Assembly (NCBI GenBank): GCA_002309255.1
Contig: DBXI01000030.1
Span: forward strand, 1 to 17,819
Direction: 5' to 3'
Source of the DNA: Bacteroidales bacterium UBA1216
GTDB taxonomy: Bacteria > Bacteroidota > Bacteroidia > Bacteroidales > Paludibacteraceae
DNA: 17,819 nucleotides
Shown here: positions 1-7,881 of the stretch, piece after piece
Numbering within the stretch: the first letter of the stretch is position 1
How the letters are laid out: every line of letters starts with the position of its first letter
The notes under the pieces: model-generated
The model's database searches: none
Told to the model about the DNA's origin: nothing
The model's input: only the letters and a program-made list of their open reading frames with translations
Program-made: the position numbers and the translations under genes

Positions 1-1361
1 CCGGCGATGACGTTCGTATTGCGGATATGGTCGAGCAGCGATGTCTTACCGTGATCAACGTGACCCATGACGGTAACGATTGGTGCACGAGGCTCCATAT
101 CCTCATCGCTATACGCCTCTTCCTCTTCTGCGATCTTCTCTGCCACCTGTGCGCTGACGTATTCGGTCTCAAAGCCGAACTCCTCAGCTACGATGTTGAT
201 TGTCTCTGCATCCAGACGCTGGTTGATGCTCACCATCATACCGAGCGACATACAGGTACCGATGATCTTCGTTACCGGCACGTTCATCATCACAGCCAGG
301 TCGTTGGCGGTCACGAACTCGGTGAGCTTGAGCACCTTGCTCTGAGCCTGCTCTTCTGCAGCAGCGGTAGCCATCTTCTCACGCTCCTGCTCACGGCGTT
401 CGCGTTTGTGCTTGGACGTAGCGGTCTTACCCTTGTTGCCTTGCAAGCGGGCAATCGTCTCCTTGATCTGGCGCTGAACCTCCTCGTCATCCACCTCTAC
501 GCGCACGCCTTTCTTCTTCGAGGCGTTCTTACCTTTTTGGTTCTTGACGTCGTTGACATCCACCTTGTTCTGCTTGATGCGCTCGCGTTTACGCTTCTCG
601 CCCGTACCTCCACCTTGGGATGCACGGCGCTGCTGCTCACGCTCCTCACGCTCCTTCTTCTTCTCCTCCTTGGTCTTCTGCCGCGGATGGGTAGCCTGAT
701 TGAGCGTGTCCAAGTCGATCTTGCCCACCACCTTCGGCTGGTTCTTCAGCACGGGTTTGCCCAGCGTGAAGATCTCCGTTTTCTTCGGTTCGGGTTTGGT
801 CTGTTCGGTTTTGGCCTTCTCAGCAGCTTTGCGCTCTGCTTCGGCTTGTGCTTTCTGCGCCGCAGCCTCCTCGGCAGCTACGCGTGCAGCCTCCTCCACC
901 TCAGCCTGACGCTTGGCAGCCTCTGCAGCTTTAGCGGCTTCGCGTTCGGCAGCCAGACGAGCGGCTTCCTGTGCCGCCTTACGCGTCTCTTCGGCCGCGT
1001 GCTCTGCCTCCTCTTGCGCCTTACGAGCAGCCTCCTCTGCAGCTTTCTTGGCAGCAGCCGCAGCCTCCTCAGCAGCCTTACGAGCAGCCTCAGCAGCCTT
1101 GCGGTCGGCCTCCTCCTGAGCACTGTCCAAAGTGAGAACACGCTGAATATCACGCTCCTGACGCTGCTGCTGCTGACGCTCCGCCTCCATGCGAAGAGCC
1201 ATGTCTTTGTTGAACTCCTTGGCAAGTTTTACATAGACATCATCATCGATACGCAGGTTAGGATCGGTATCGATCTGCATACCTTGTTTAGCCAGGAACT
1301 CAACGGCAGTGGACATGCCGATATTCAGTTCTTTACACGCTTTAATCAGTTTTATAGCCAT
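1..1361 (-). CDS. infB: Translation initiation factor IF-2, N-terminal part (cut by window edge)
   Basis: IF-2 is the GTPase that brings initiator tRNA to the 30S subunit and promotes subunit joining. About 453 codons are visible from the ATG at 1361 down to base 1; the rest lies outside the window. The protein opens with MAIKLIKACKELNIG, the IF-2 N-terminal winged-helix-like region. A very long Ala/Glu/Lys/Arg-rich, probably helical linker follows (about residues 55-190), then a Lys-rich stretch. The second IF2_N domain (VTANDLAVMMNVPVTKIIG, about 350-370) comes next. The G-domain then begins, with the P-loop GHVDHGKT shortly before the cut. It is the third gene of the rimP-nusA-infB operon, about 155 bp after nusA. 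I saw no convincing separate promoter. Identification is certain; the linker is extended, as is usual for Bacteroidetes IF-2. Confidence 0.97.
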   Translation of the reverse strand, partial: MAIKLIKACKELNIGMSTAVEFLAKQGMQIDTDPNLRIDDDVYVKLAKEFNKDMALRMEAERQQQQRQERDIQRVLTLDSAQEEADRKAAEAARKAAEEAAAAAKKAAEEAARKAQEEAEHAAEETRKAAQEAARLAAEREAAKAAEAAKRQAEVEEAARVAAEEAAAQKAQAEAERKAAEKAKTEQTKPEPKKTEIFTLGKPVLKNQPKVVGKIDLDTLNQATHPRQKTKEEKKKEREEREQQRRASQGGGTGEKRKRERIKQNKVDVNDVKNQKGKNASKKKGVRVEVDDEEVQRQIKETIARLQGNKGKTATSKHKRERREQEREKMATAAAEEQAQSKVLKLTEFVTANDLAVMMNVPVTKIIGTCMSLGMMVSINQRLDAETINIVAEEFGFETEYVSAQVAEKIAEEEEAYSDEDMEPRAPIVTVMGHVDHGKTSLLDHIRNTNVIA

Positions 1362-1382
1362 ATTGTTTGTTGTTTTTTGTCG

Positions 1383-1396
1383 AAAGAACGTTCTTT
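1383..1396. promoter_or_regulatory. 14-bp palindrome in the infB leader
   Basis: AAAGAACGTTCTTT is a perfect palindrome about 22 bp upstream of the infB ATG. It could be a protein-binding site or a small RNA hairpin affecting infB translation. No partner protein can be named, and a 14-bp palindrome in AT-rich DNA may be chance. Confidence 0.25.
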
Positions 1397-1458
1397 TCAT
1401 TCACTCAAAGACAAAAGATAAAAGCCTATTATGATTTGTATAGTCGAAAGTTATTCGG

Positions 1459-1496
1459 CTTTTTTCTTTGAGCGAAGCGGTCTTTTTTCTTTGAGC
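1459..1496. repeat. 15-bp perfect direct repeat between nusA and infB
   Basis: CTTTTTTCTTTGAGC occurs at 1459-1473 and again at 1482-1496, a 23-bp period. In the minus-strand transcript this gives two GCTCAAAGAAAAAAG blocks just after nusA. A 6-bp GC-rich hairpin (GCAGCC at 1495-1500, GGCTGC at 1504-1509) abuts them. No U-tract follows on the minus strand, so this is not a normal terminator. It may be an mRNA processing or pausing site, or a slippage product. Confidence 0.6.
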
Positions 1497-1516
1497 AGCC
1501 TGTGGCTGCGGTCTAT

Positions 1517-2776
1517 TTAATCTTCAGCAAATTCGGCTTCGAGGATTCGGATGACATCGTCGATGGTCTCTTCCTCGAGGTCAGTGCGCTTGATCAGTTC
1601 GTCCTTATCCACTGCCAGTACAGCCTTAGCGGTGTCCAGTCCGGCACCTTTCAGGGTGTCGATCACCCACTGATCGATCTCGTCGTTGAACTCGTCCAGA
1701 TAGATATCCTCTACGTCCTCACCTTCCATCTCGCGGTAAACCTCTATCTCATAGCCGGTAAGCATGCTGGCGAGTTTGATATTGTATCCGCCCTTACCGA
1801 TAGCCAGGCTGACCTCTTCGCTCTTGAGGTAGACCTCGGCTTTCTTCTCCTCCTCGTTGATGGTCATCGAGCTGATTTTCGCCGGCGACAATGCACGCTG
1901 GATATACAGGTTGATGTTCGAGCTGTAGTTGATCACGTCGATATTCTCGTTCCTCAGCTCGCGCACGATGCCATGGATACGTGCACCTTTAATACCTACG
2001 CATGCGCCCACGGGATCGATGCGGTCATCAAAGCTCTGCACAGCCACTTTGGCACGCTCACCCGGGATGCGGGCGATATTCTTGATGCCGATCAGTCCGT
2101 CGTGCACCTCGGGAACCTCCTGCTCGAACAATCGCTGCAGGAACAGAGGCGAAGTGCGGCTGAGGATGATCTTCGGGTTCTGGTTCTTGTTATCCACTTG
2201 TACTACCACGGCGCGAACGGTGTCGCCCTTGCGGTAGAAGTCGGTCGGGATCTGGTTCTGCTTGGGCAAATAGAGCTCGTTGTTCTCCTCGTCCAGCAGC
2301 AGCATCTCTTTCTTCCACACCTGGTAGAGCTCGCCGCTGACGATCTGTCCGAGCTTCTCGCTATAGCGCATATACAGGTCTTCCTTCTTCAGGTCAAGAA
2401 TCTTCGTGGCCAGTGTCTGACGCAGGTTAAGGATCATTCGGCGTCCGAACACGCTGAAATCCACGCGGTCGGTCACCTCCTCGCCTATCTCTGCCTCGTC
2501 ATCGAGCTTGAGGGCATCGGAGAGAGCGATTTGTGTGTTCTCGTTGGCCACATCATCGTCCTCCATCACCAGACGGTTACGGTACACCTCCAGGTCACCC
2601 TTGTCAGGGTTGATGATCACGTCGTAGTTGGCATCGGTGCCATACATCTTGGCGATCACGCTGCGGAACGACTCTTCCAGCACGTTGATCAGCGTCTGTT
2701 TGTCAATGTTCTTGAACTCCTTGAAGTCCTTAAAAATCTCAATCAGATTGATTGAATCGGTTTTCTTTGTTGCCAT
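1517..2776 (-). CDS. nusA: Transcription termination/antitermination factor NusA
   Basis: NusA binds RNA polymerase and nascent RNA and modulates pausing, termination and antitermination. The 419-residue product has the expected order. There is an N-terminal RNAP-binding domain (about 1-130) and an S1 domain (about 140-210). KH1 is marked by DPVGACVGIKGARI (254-267) and KH2 by AIGKGGYNIKLA (325-336). An acidic C-terminal segment resembling one helix-hairpin-helix repeat ends the protein, shorter than the double repeat of enterobacterial NusA. The ATG at 2776 starts MATKKTDSINLIEIF, the typical Bacteroidetes opening. It lies 77 bp downstream of rimP and upstream of infB on the same strand, the conserved operon order. 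No strong Shine-Dalgarno is visible. Confidence 0.98.
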   Translation of the reverse strand: MATKKTDSINLIEIFKDFKEFKNIDKQTLINVLEESFRSVIAKMYGTDANYDVIINPDKGDLEVYRNRLVMEDDDVANENTQIALSDALKLDDEAEIGEEVTDRVDFSVFGRRMILNLRQTLATKILDLKKEDLYMRYSEKLGQIVSGELYQVWKKEMLLLDEENNELYLPKQNQIPTDFYRKGDTVRAVVVQVDNKNQNPKIILSRTSPLFLQRLFEQEVPEVHDGLIGIKNIARIPGERAKVAVQSFDDRIDPVGACVGIKGARIHGIVRELRNENIDVINYSSNINLYIQRALSPAKISSMTINEEEKKAEVYLKSEEVSLAIGKGGYNIKLASMLTGYEIEVYREMEGEDVEDIYLDEFNDEIDQWVIDTLKGAGLDTAKAVLAVDKDELIKRTDLEEETIDDVIRILEAEFAED

Positions 2777-2809
2777 TGTTATATTGTGTTCTTATATTTT
2801 CCGATTTAT

Positions 2810-2849
2810 CGTTATTACGTTATCACGTCATCACGTTATCTCGTCATCA
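2810..2849. repeat. Degenerate 8-bp tandem repeat between rimP and nusA
   Basis: Five head-to-tail octamers fit CGTYATYW: CGTTATTA, CGTTATCA, CGTCATCA, CGTTATCT and CGTCATCA. Read as 16-mers, 2817-2832 and 2833-2848 differ at one base. The block fills most of the short rimP-nusA gap and would be transcribed in the operon mRNA. Function unknown; short tandem arrays like this expand and contract by slippage. Confidence 0.7.
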
Positions 2850-2853
2850 CGAA

Positions 2854-3321
2854 TTAGAATTTCAGATCATAGCAGACATACTTGGGTTCATCATATCGCC
2901 AGGTGTAGGTCACCACCTGCGTCTGTTTGCGCTTCTTGCCCTCCACTGCTACCTTCTCCTCTACATCCACGCTGAACGTCTCCTCATCCACACTCACCAG
3001 CTGTCCGCGCACTTTCTTGCCGTCGGCAAGTACCTCCACATCGTGCCCGAGGTGCTTGTTGTATTGCATCTTTGTTTTGAACGGTGCAGTCAGACTCACA
3101 CTACCTACCTCCAGCGCATAGTCGGGTTCGCCTTGCGCTTCGAGCCACTCCACGAGCTGACGGTTCAGCTCGCCGCAGAAGTTCACATCTGTCCCTTCCA
3201 ATCTGTCCACCTCCACCAGAATAGTGTTCTCTGCATCGATCTCCAGCGTGATCAATTCATAGCCTGTTCCATCGAGCAGCTGCTCGATCTTGGCCTGTAT
3301 GTCTTGCTTACTTGTCTTCAT
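2854..3321 (-). CDS. rimP: Ribosome maturation factor RimP
   Basis: RimP is needed for maturation of the 30S subunit and sits upstream of nusA in most bacteria. The product is 155 residues with the usual two parts. The N-terminal alpha/beta domain contains ITLEIDAENTILVEVD and the conserved block around LNRQLVEWLEAQGEPDYALEVGS. The C-terminal SH3-like barrel (about 85-155) contains GHDVEVLADGKKVRGQLVSV. I chose the ATG at 3321, which gives MKTSKQDIQAKIEQLL and has AAGGA directly upstream. An in-frame TTG seven codons earlier is less likely, because it lies inside the 7-bp tandem repeat of the leader. It is the first gene of the operon, read from the promoter at 3408-3438. Confidence 0.95.
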   Translation of the reverse strand: MKTSKQDIQAKIEQLLDGTGYELITLEIDAENTILVEVDRLEGTDVNFCGELNRQLVEWLEAQGEPDYALEVGSVSLTAPFKTKMQYNKHLGHDVEVLADGKKVRGQLVSVDEETFSVDVEEKVAVEGKKRKQTQVVTYTWRYDEPKYVCYDLKF

Positions 3322-3330
3322 CCTTAGAAT

Positions 3331-3358
3331 GTCAATCGTCAATTATCAATTGCCAATT
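3331..3358. repeat. 7-bp tandem repeat in the rimP leader
   Basis: Four head-to-tail heptamers GTCAATC, GTCAATT, ATCAATT, GCCAATT (plus-strand sense) lie between the promoter and the rimP ATG. CAATT-rich short arrays of this kind are, from memory, frequent in Bacteroidales intergenic DNA. A role in mRNA structure or slippage-based variation is possible but not shown. Confidence 0.7.
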
Positions 3359-3407
3359 ATATTAAAACGATGAGGAGTCCGAACAGACCCCTCACTCATT
3401 TCGCGTG

Positions 3408-3438
3408 CAAAGATACAAAATATTTTGCATAAATGCAA
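3408..3438 (-). promoter_or_regulatory. Promoter of the rimP-nusA-infB operon
   Basis: On the minus strand TATCTTTG (3408-3415) matches the Bacteroidetes -7 consensus TAnnTTTG. A CTTG/TTG -33 element begins at 3436, separated by exactly 20 bp (3416-3435). Transcription would start near 3400, leaving a leader of about 80 nt before rimP. Confidence 0.8.
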
Positions 3439-3479
3439 GCGTTTGCGCATTTTTTTTCTCAAACGCGTCATTTTTCTGC

Positions 3480-3505
3480 ATTCTGCCACACCAACACGGC
3501 AGAAT
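3480..3505 (-). terminator. Possible hairpin terminator after the 751-aa gene
   Basis: ATTCTGCC (3480-3487) and GGCAGAAT (3498-3505) form an 8-bp perfect stem with a 10-nt loop, 38 bp beyond the stop of the 751-aa gene. No T-run follows on the minus strand, so intrinsic termination is only a possibility. Confidence 0.35.
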
Positions 3506-3542
3506 AGCCTACCGCAGGAAGGTGCGAGCACCTCCGCATCTA

Positions 3543-5798
3543 CTATTTGATTCGCGTCCCTACTGCGTTGTAAACACCTCCGTCAGGCAGCAGCAGGAAC
3601 AACACCCCATCACGGATGATCTTGCGCCCTGCAATCCGTTCGTCGGGCAGGTTATTGCTTATATTTGTTCCCATCCGGCAGGCTACAGCTAGCGGAACGA
3701 ATATATCCGGTGCGCCCTTCGATGACAGACGCACATACGCCTCATGCACGCCGTAGTCCTGCGCCTCAAAGGATACGAGGCATTCGCCGCCGGTGCTCGG
3801 CAGCTGGGCTGTGGAGAGCTCGAAGCGGTTGTAGTTAGCGCCCTCCAGCGACAGGCTGATCACATCCGTCAGGTTGCGGCCTGTGACTTGGATCGCGCCA
3901 ATGATCTTCTTCTGCCCGAGTTGCGCTGTACTATCGATCAAATATGCCGGTGCTACGCTGATGGTAGGCAGATCGGTGCGTCCCCAGCTCACGTTGTCGA
4001 TGTAATAGGTCACGGCGCCGGCACCACCGTTCGGACCGGCGTAGCGGAACGCTATGTGGAACACATCGGCCATCGTCTCGGCATATGGTGCCAGGTCGAG
4101 GTAGAAGATGCGCCACTCGTTGGCATCATTAGCAGTAGCAGGTATATCAAAGCTGGCCGTCAAGTTCTGGAAATATACGCTGTCCTTCTCCACATCCACG
4201 TAGTACACCTCGAGCACCGTAGGGTTGTTGTCCTCGGGCAGGTACTCGCCCATCACATTGAAGGTGAAGATCTTGCTCTCGGCGTTCTTGTAATCGAGTG
4301 CCGGCGTCACGAGCCACGTTTCCCATATACCTGTGCTATCCTTGCCGTATTGATAGGCGGTAGCCTTGGCGTAACGTTCCGTGCCGCGTGCCGGGGAGGT
4401 CCTCTGCTCATCGAATCCCCACCACGGGCGCTGATCCTTGGGTGCCACGTTCTGCCAGCCGCTGAGCGTCAGTGTCTTGTTGTGTTCTATGCTGCCAAAG
4501 CGCTCGTCGAGCAGTTTGACCGGTGCGGATTCATCCCACGCGAACTTCGTCTGCCAGTCGATATCCTCCTCGGTGGCCTGCCGTGCTGATCCGGTCAGGG
4601 TGAGCACAAGGCTCGTTGCACCCTCGGAGTAGATAGTCAGTGTTGATTGGTACTCGCCTGCCTCCAGCGGAGCGAAACGCACAGTCACCTCGCTCGAAGT
4701 GTTCTTGGCGAACATCGATCCGTCGATGGTGAAAGCTGCGCCTTGGGTGTGATCCACACGCATGTACACATAGTCATTGCAGTTGGCGCTGGTGACGGTC
4801 AGAGTCTTGGTCACCGCCTTGCCTACTACCGCCTCAAATGCCGGAACCACGCTCGGTGTGACGCTCAACGTAGGCTTGAGCGATGGATCAACGCAGGAGC
4901 CGGTCAGCTTGATCGACTGGAACAAGGTGGTGTGACTCAGGTTGTCGATGTTCAGCACAGCAGTATGCGTGCCCGCCTCTGTGGGAGCGTAGGTCACCAC
5001 CAGGTCGAGTTCGCTCTTGTCGGCTGCCATTGAGCTGGCGGACAGGCGGAACTGGTCGGGGTTATAGCCGCTCAGTTCGAATGTTGTCTCGCCGTTGAGG
5101 TTGCCCTGCCGGATATGCAGCGGTGTAAAATCTGCCGTCTCGCCTTTGTTCACCGTCACCTGCGACAGGCTCTTAGGTGTCACCTCGATGAACGGCTCAG
5201 CCTGCTCGGGCATCGGCAACTGCTCCAGACTGATTGAGTCCAGCAGCACGCTGCACTTGGCGCCGGCCTTGACACTGAAGAAGAACGCTTTGGCTTTCTC
5301 CGGCCTCGTGGTCTCGATGCGCAGGGTCTGCCACTCCTCGTTCACCTCCGCCGACAACTCGCGCTGCAGCTTGTCAGCATCGTGGTACTTTAGCCCTTCG
5401 GCGGTGGTGGCATGCTCCCAGTAACTCTCCAACTTAACCGACCCATTGGCACTCAGTTTGAGCACCTTATAGTGGATGATCAGACGGAAGGGCGTGTTAG
5501 CAGCAATGTTTTCATCCGTCAGGTTCGCTACATCCTGATAGATCGTAGTGGCTGTGTTTGCGCCTAACTTCAGCGCCACCGCTCCGTCATACACATCCGA
5601 CTTCTCGGATACAGCACCGAAGCCGGTGCGTTCCCACCCCTCGAAATCGGTGTAGTCCCCGAATAGAAAGTTATTATTATCTACATACGTCTCAAAACTA
5701 CCGTTCTGCAACAGGTTCACTCCTTCTTCTGCTGCCAAGGGCGCTCCCCATAGGAGGAGCGCACCCAGTAGCAGACTATACATCTGTTTGTATTGCAT
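3543..5798 (-). CDS. Secreted multidomain protein with Ig-like modules and a choice-of-anchor J-like domain
   Basis: Function unknown; 751 residues. A signal peptide (LLLGALLLWGAPLAA, cleavage near residue 23) marks export. A beta-sandwich, CBM-like region begins NLLQNGSFETYV and runs to about 195. Two Ig-like modules follow (about 200-300 and 305-405; SVTPSVVPAF style). A choice-of-anchor J/cleaved-adhesin-like domain (about 425-610) has GWQNV, WWGFDEQR, ETWLVTPALD and YYIDNVSWG. A third Ig-like module (about 612-715) follows. The tail has KIIRDG, LLLPDGG and VYNAVGTRIK, similar to the 616-aa neighbour. The start lies 17 bp after that neighbour's stop, so the two form an operon. The short tail resembles Bacteroidales C-terminal sorting signals (type IX-like), which is inference. 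Sugar or matrix binding is plausible; no catalytic residues were recognised. Confidence 0.85.
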   Translation of the reverse strand: MQYKQMYSLLLGALLLWGAPLAAEEGVNLLQNGSFETYVDNNNFLFGDYTDFEGWERTGFGAVSEKSDVYDGAVALKLGANTATTIYQDVANLTDENIAANTPFRLIIHYKVLKLSANGSVKLESYWEHATTAEGLKYHDADKLQRELSAEVNEEWQTLRIETTRPEKAKAFFFSVKAGAKCSVLLDSISLEQLPMPEQAEPFIEVTPKSLSQVTVNKGETADFTPLHIRQGNLNGETTFELSGYNPDQFRLSASSMAADKSELDLVVTYAPTEAGTHTAVLNIDNLSHTTLFQSIKLTGSCVDPSLKPTLSVTPSVVPAFEAVVGKAVTKTLTVTSANCNDYVYMRVDHTQGAAFTIDGSMFAKNTSSEVTVRFAPLEAGEYQSTLTIYSEGATSLVLTLTGSARQATEEDIDWQTKFAWDESAPVKLLDERFGSIEHNKTLTLSGWQNVAPKDQRPWWGFDEQRTSPARGTERYAKATAYQYGKDSTGIWETWLVTPALDYKNAESKIFTFNVMGEYLPEDNNPTVLEVYYVDVEKDSVYFQNLTASFDIPATANDANEWRIFYLDLAPYAETMADVFHIAFRYAGPNGGAGAVTYYIDNVSWGRTDLPTISVAPAYLIDSTAQLGQKKIIGAIQVTGRNLTDVISLSLEGANYNRFELSTAQLPSTGGECLVSFEAQDYGVHEAYVRLSSKGAPDIFVPLAVACRMGTNISNNLPDERIAGRKIIRDGVLFLLLPDGGVYNAVGTRIK

Positions 5799-5815
5799 AT
5801 ATCCGTTTTTGTTGA

Positions 5816-7666
5816 TTACAGTTCCGTTCCCAGCAGGTTGAACGCCTTGCCATCGCGCAGAATCACTACCTGTCCGTTGCGAACGACCTTCACCGCCTTG
5901 CTCTCGCTATGCAGCTGATCAATAGCAGCAGGTATACGAGGAGTACGATTCAGTACATCCTCTGACGAGCGAATCTGAATAACATCATTGAATGCAGGAT
6001 GAGCGACAATACCTATCACGTCAGCCGATGCAGGCACCTTCTCGCCAATGATGTCGCAGCCCTCCTTAACCTGGATATTTACAATGATATCACCCTTGGA
6101 GATAGCTATCGCACCTTTTGCAAACTCCTCCACTTCCGGGTCAAAGTTCACTGCCGCCAACTTAATCAGCGCCGGACCAAATGCTCCTATATTGGCTATA
6201 TCGGCATCCAAAGGCACTAACTCATTGTCAGAGCTGGCTACTGCGCCACCTTGCACCAGACCCGTTGCGAAGCCTTCTACGAAATCTTCACTGTCAAACT
6301 GGAGCGCTACGAGACCGGAGATTGCGTCACCTACCTTCCATGACGATGACACTTCATAGTAGTCAGCCAGATGGATAGCGCCGCTGGCGTCCTGAACGGT
6401 AATGTGTGGCGTGTTGTACTCGCCAAACTCAAATTTCTGAATGATGATCGGTTCTGATTCAAGCAGCACGGTTTCACCATCGCTGAGCTCTTTCAAGGCT
6501 GCTATATTGGCAACTGCAGCCAGTCCATACCACGTTACATTAATTACTTTAGCCTCAGCCCCTTCTGAACTCAGTGTAACCTTGGCCGATCCATTGCCTT
6601 CGGCAGGCGTAAGAGTCAGACTGATCTTGGCACCGCCCTCGGCCTCGGCATCATCCTTGCTGATGGATGCCGCAGATACGACCAATGCATCATTGTTCGA
6701 TGCTACGCTGATAGCGCCCTTCAGATTGCTGCCCTTCACGGTGATCTCTTTCACTGCCTCTACATCCTTGGCAATGATTCCGAAAGCCACAGCATCATCA
6801 GTAGCGATCTCCGGCGTCGGCTCTACAGGCTCGCCGCTCTCCCAGAGCTCTGACCACGAGGTAGTAACCTTGATCTCGTCAATCAAAGCACCGAGCTTCA
6901 AGGTCGAACTACTGCTCAACAGGATGCTCCGCAGTTGGCTGGCATCGGCCTTGGTGCCGGCACCCATATCCGAACCGGTATTGGGATTGATAGCTTTTTG
7001 CTTGCTCTCTATTGTGGCCTGCGGTTTAGCGTCGCTCTTAACCGGGTTTACATACAACCGTACTACGTCGTTCTGGTCACCATCAACAAACTCGTACTCC
7101 GTAATCAGCAGGAACTTGCCAAACTCCAACGTCTCTGTATAGGAGATATATGCAGCGGATTCCGGCCCCTTGGCTATACCAAACTGGAATTTACCATCTT
7201 CTATCTTCTGCAACTGAAGGCGGCAGAAGTGGTTGCCGGCAGTTGACACGGATGAGGTGCCGTTCGCAAATGCCCACAAGTAGTCGCGAGTGCTGGCTGT
7301 TGCAGAGGTCGTTGCATAGGCCTGCAGATCAACGATGGCTGCCAGAAAGACAGACCCCGAGTTGACCGCCTTCTTCAGCGGAGTAGCGGCCTTCTTCACA
7401 CTATTAGACTTGAGTTCCAGACTCTTGGTGCCATCTGTAGTGGATTTGTAGCCGGTATAGATCAAATCATTGTCTGCATTGATAAATAGGTTTCCAACTC
7501 CGGTGATATTCGTCCAGCCGCTGGAAGCTATTTCATCGCCGAAAGCATTGTCATTCGTTGCCAACGTCTCTGTTTCCTGGTTGAAGTGCTCTGTCAGCAG
7601 CAACTCAGCATTCACTACGCTCAGCGACAATACCGCTGCGCACATAAGTGTAAAGATCTTTTTCAT
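5816..7666 (-). CDS. Secreted protein with Ig-like module, OB-fold-like region and short C-terminal tail
   Basis: Function unknown; 616 residues. The signal peptide MKKIFTLMCAAVLSLSVVNA is cleaved near residue 20. An all-beta N-terminal half (about 21-275) looks like a jelly-roll. A linker (SGEPVEPTPEIA) follows, then an Ig-like module (GSNLKGAISV to about 380). A region resembling bacterial OB-folds comes next (NIAALKELSDGETVLL, then ITVQDASGAIHLADYY, about 385-495). The tail (591-616) contains KVVRNGQVVILRDGKAFNLL. First gene of a two-gene operon: its own promoter is at 7727-7758 and the 751-aa gene follows after 17 bp. It is Ala-, Ser- and Glu-rich with few Cys, as extracellular Bacteroidales proteins often are. 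No enzyme motif was recognised. Confidence 0.83.
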   Translation of the reverse strand: MKKIFTLMCAAVLSLSVVNAELLLTEHFNQETETLATNDNAFGDEIASSGWTNITGVGNLFINADNDLIYTGYKSTTDGTKSLELKSNSVKKAATPLKKAVNSGSVFLAAIVDLQAYATTSATASTRDYLWAFANGTSSVSTAGNHFCRLQLQKIEDGKFQFGIAKGPESAAYISYTETLEFGKFLLITEYEFVDGDQNDVVRLYVNPVKSDAKPQATIESKQKAINPNTGSDMGAGTKADASQLRSILLSSSSTLKLGALIDEIKVTTSWSELWESGEPVEPTPEIATDDAVAFGIIAKDVEAVKEITVKGSNLKGAISVASNNDALVVSAASISKDDAEAEGGAKISLTLTPAEGNGSAKVTLSSEGAEAKVINVTWYGLAAVANIAALKELSDGETVLLESEPIIIQKFEFGEYNTPHITVQDASGAIHLADYYEVSSSWKVGDAISGLVALQFDSEDFVEGFATGLVQGGAVASSDNELVPLDADIANIGAFGPALIKLAAVNFDPEVEEFAKGAIAISKGDIIVNIQVKEGCDIIGEKVPASADVIGIVAHPAFNDVIQIRSSEDVLNRTPRIPAAIDQLHSESKAVKVVRNGQVVILRDGKAFNLLGTEL

Positions 7667-7726
7667 ACGCGAAAAAAAATTAAAAGTTTATTACCTTGAT
7701 TCTCCTATTTTTGACAAAACCGATTG

Positions 7727-7758
7727 CAAATTTACAACATTTCGCTGACAAATGCAAA
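7727..7758 (-). promoter_or_regulatory. Promoter of the 616-aa/751-aa secreted-protein operon
   Basis: Minus strand: TAAATTTG (7727-7734) as -7 and TTTG (7755-7758) as -33, spacer exactly 20 bp. The expected start near 7720 gives a leader of about 55 nt. A 15-bp inverted repeat begins 12 bp upstream of the -33 element. Confidence 0.8.
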
Positions 7759-7770
7759 TAAATATGCAAA

Positions 7771-7814
7771 AAATGTTATAAATTGCGCTTAATTGCGGAC
7801 AATTTATAACATTT
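7771..7814 (-). terminator. 15-bp perfect inverted repeat: terminator of the 484-aa gene or operator of the next promoter
   Basis: AAATGTTATAAATTG (7771-7785) and CAATTTATAACATTT (7800-7814) are perfect inverted copies around a 14-nt loop. On the minus strand the second arm runs into six T residues, as an intrinsic terminator would, about 70 bp after the stop of the 484-aa gene. The stem is almost all A/T, which is weak for a terminator. Its position just upstream of the next -33 element also suits an operator. Confidence 0.5.
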
Positions 7815-7881
7815 GTATATCATTTTGCCGATTTTGCAAGCAAAATGTCAAACAGGCACAAGGGAATCTTTCGGCAGGATA

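Noticed and set aside
27..1421. 464-codon open frame on the plus strand opposite infB
   Set aside because: It is antisense to the Ala/Glu/Lys-rich IF-2 region; the Leu-rich, low-complexity product is what the complement of such codons gives. No promoter or family match.
1502..2755. 417-codon plus-strand frame opposite nusA
   Set aside because: An almost perfect shadow of nusA, produced by codon bias; nusA itself has all expected domains.
3322..3342. Upstream TTG start for rimP
   Set aside because: The added seven residues come from the leader tandem repeat; the ATG at 3321 has AAGGA next to it and matches the family N-terminus.
3346..3531. 61-codon minus-strand frame between the 751-aa gene and rimP
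   Set aside because: It spans the rimP promoter and has no family features; composition does not look coding.
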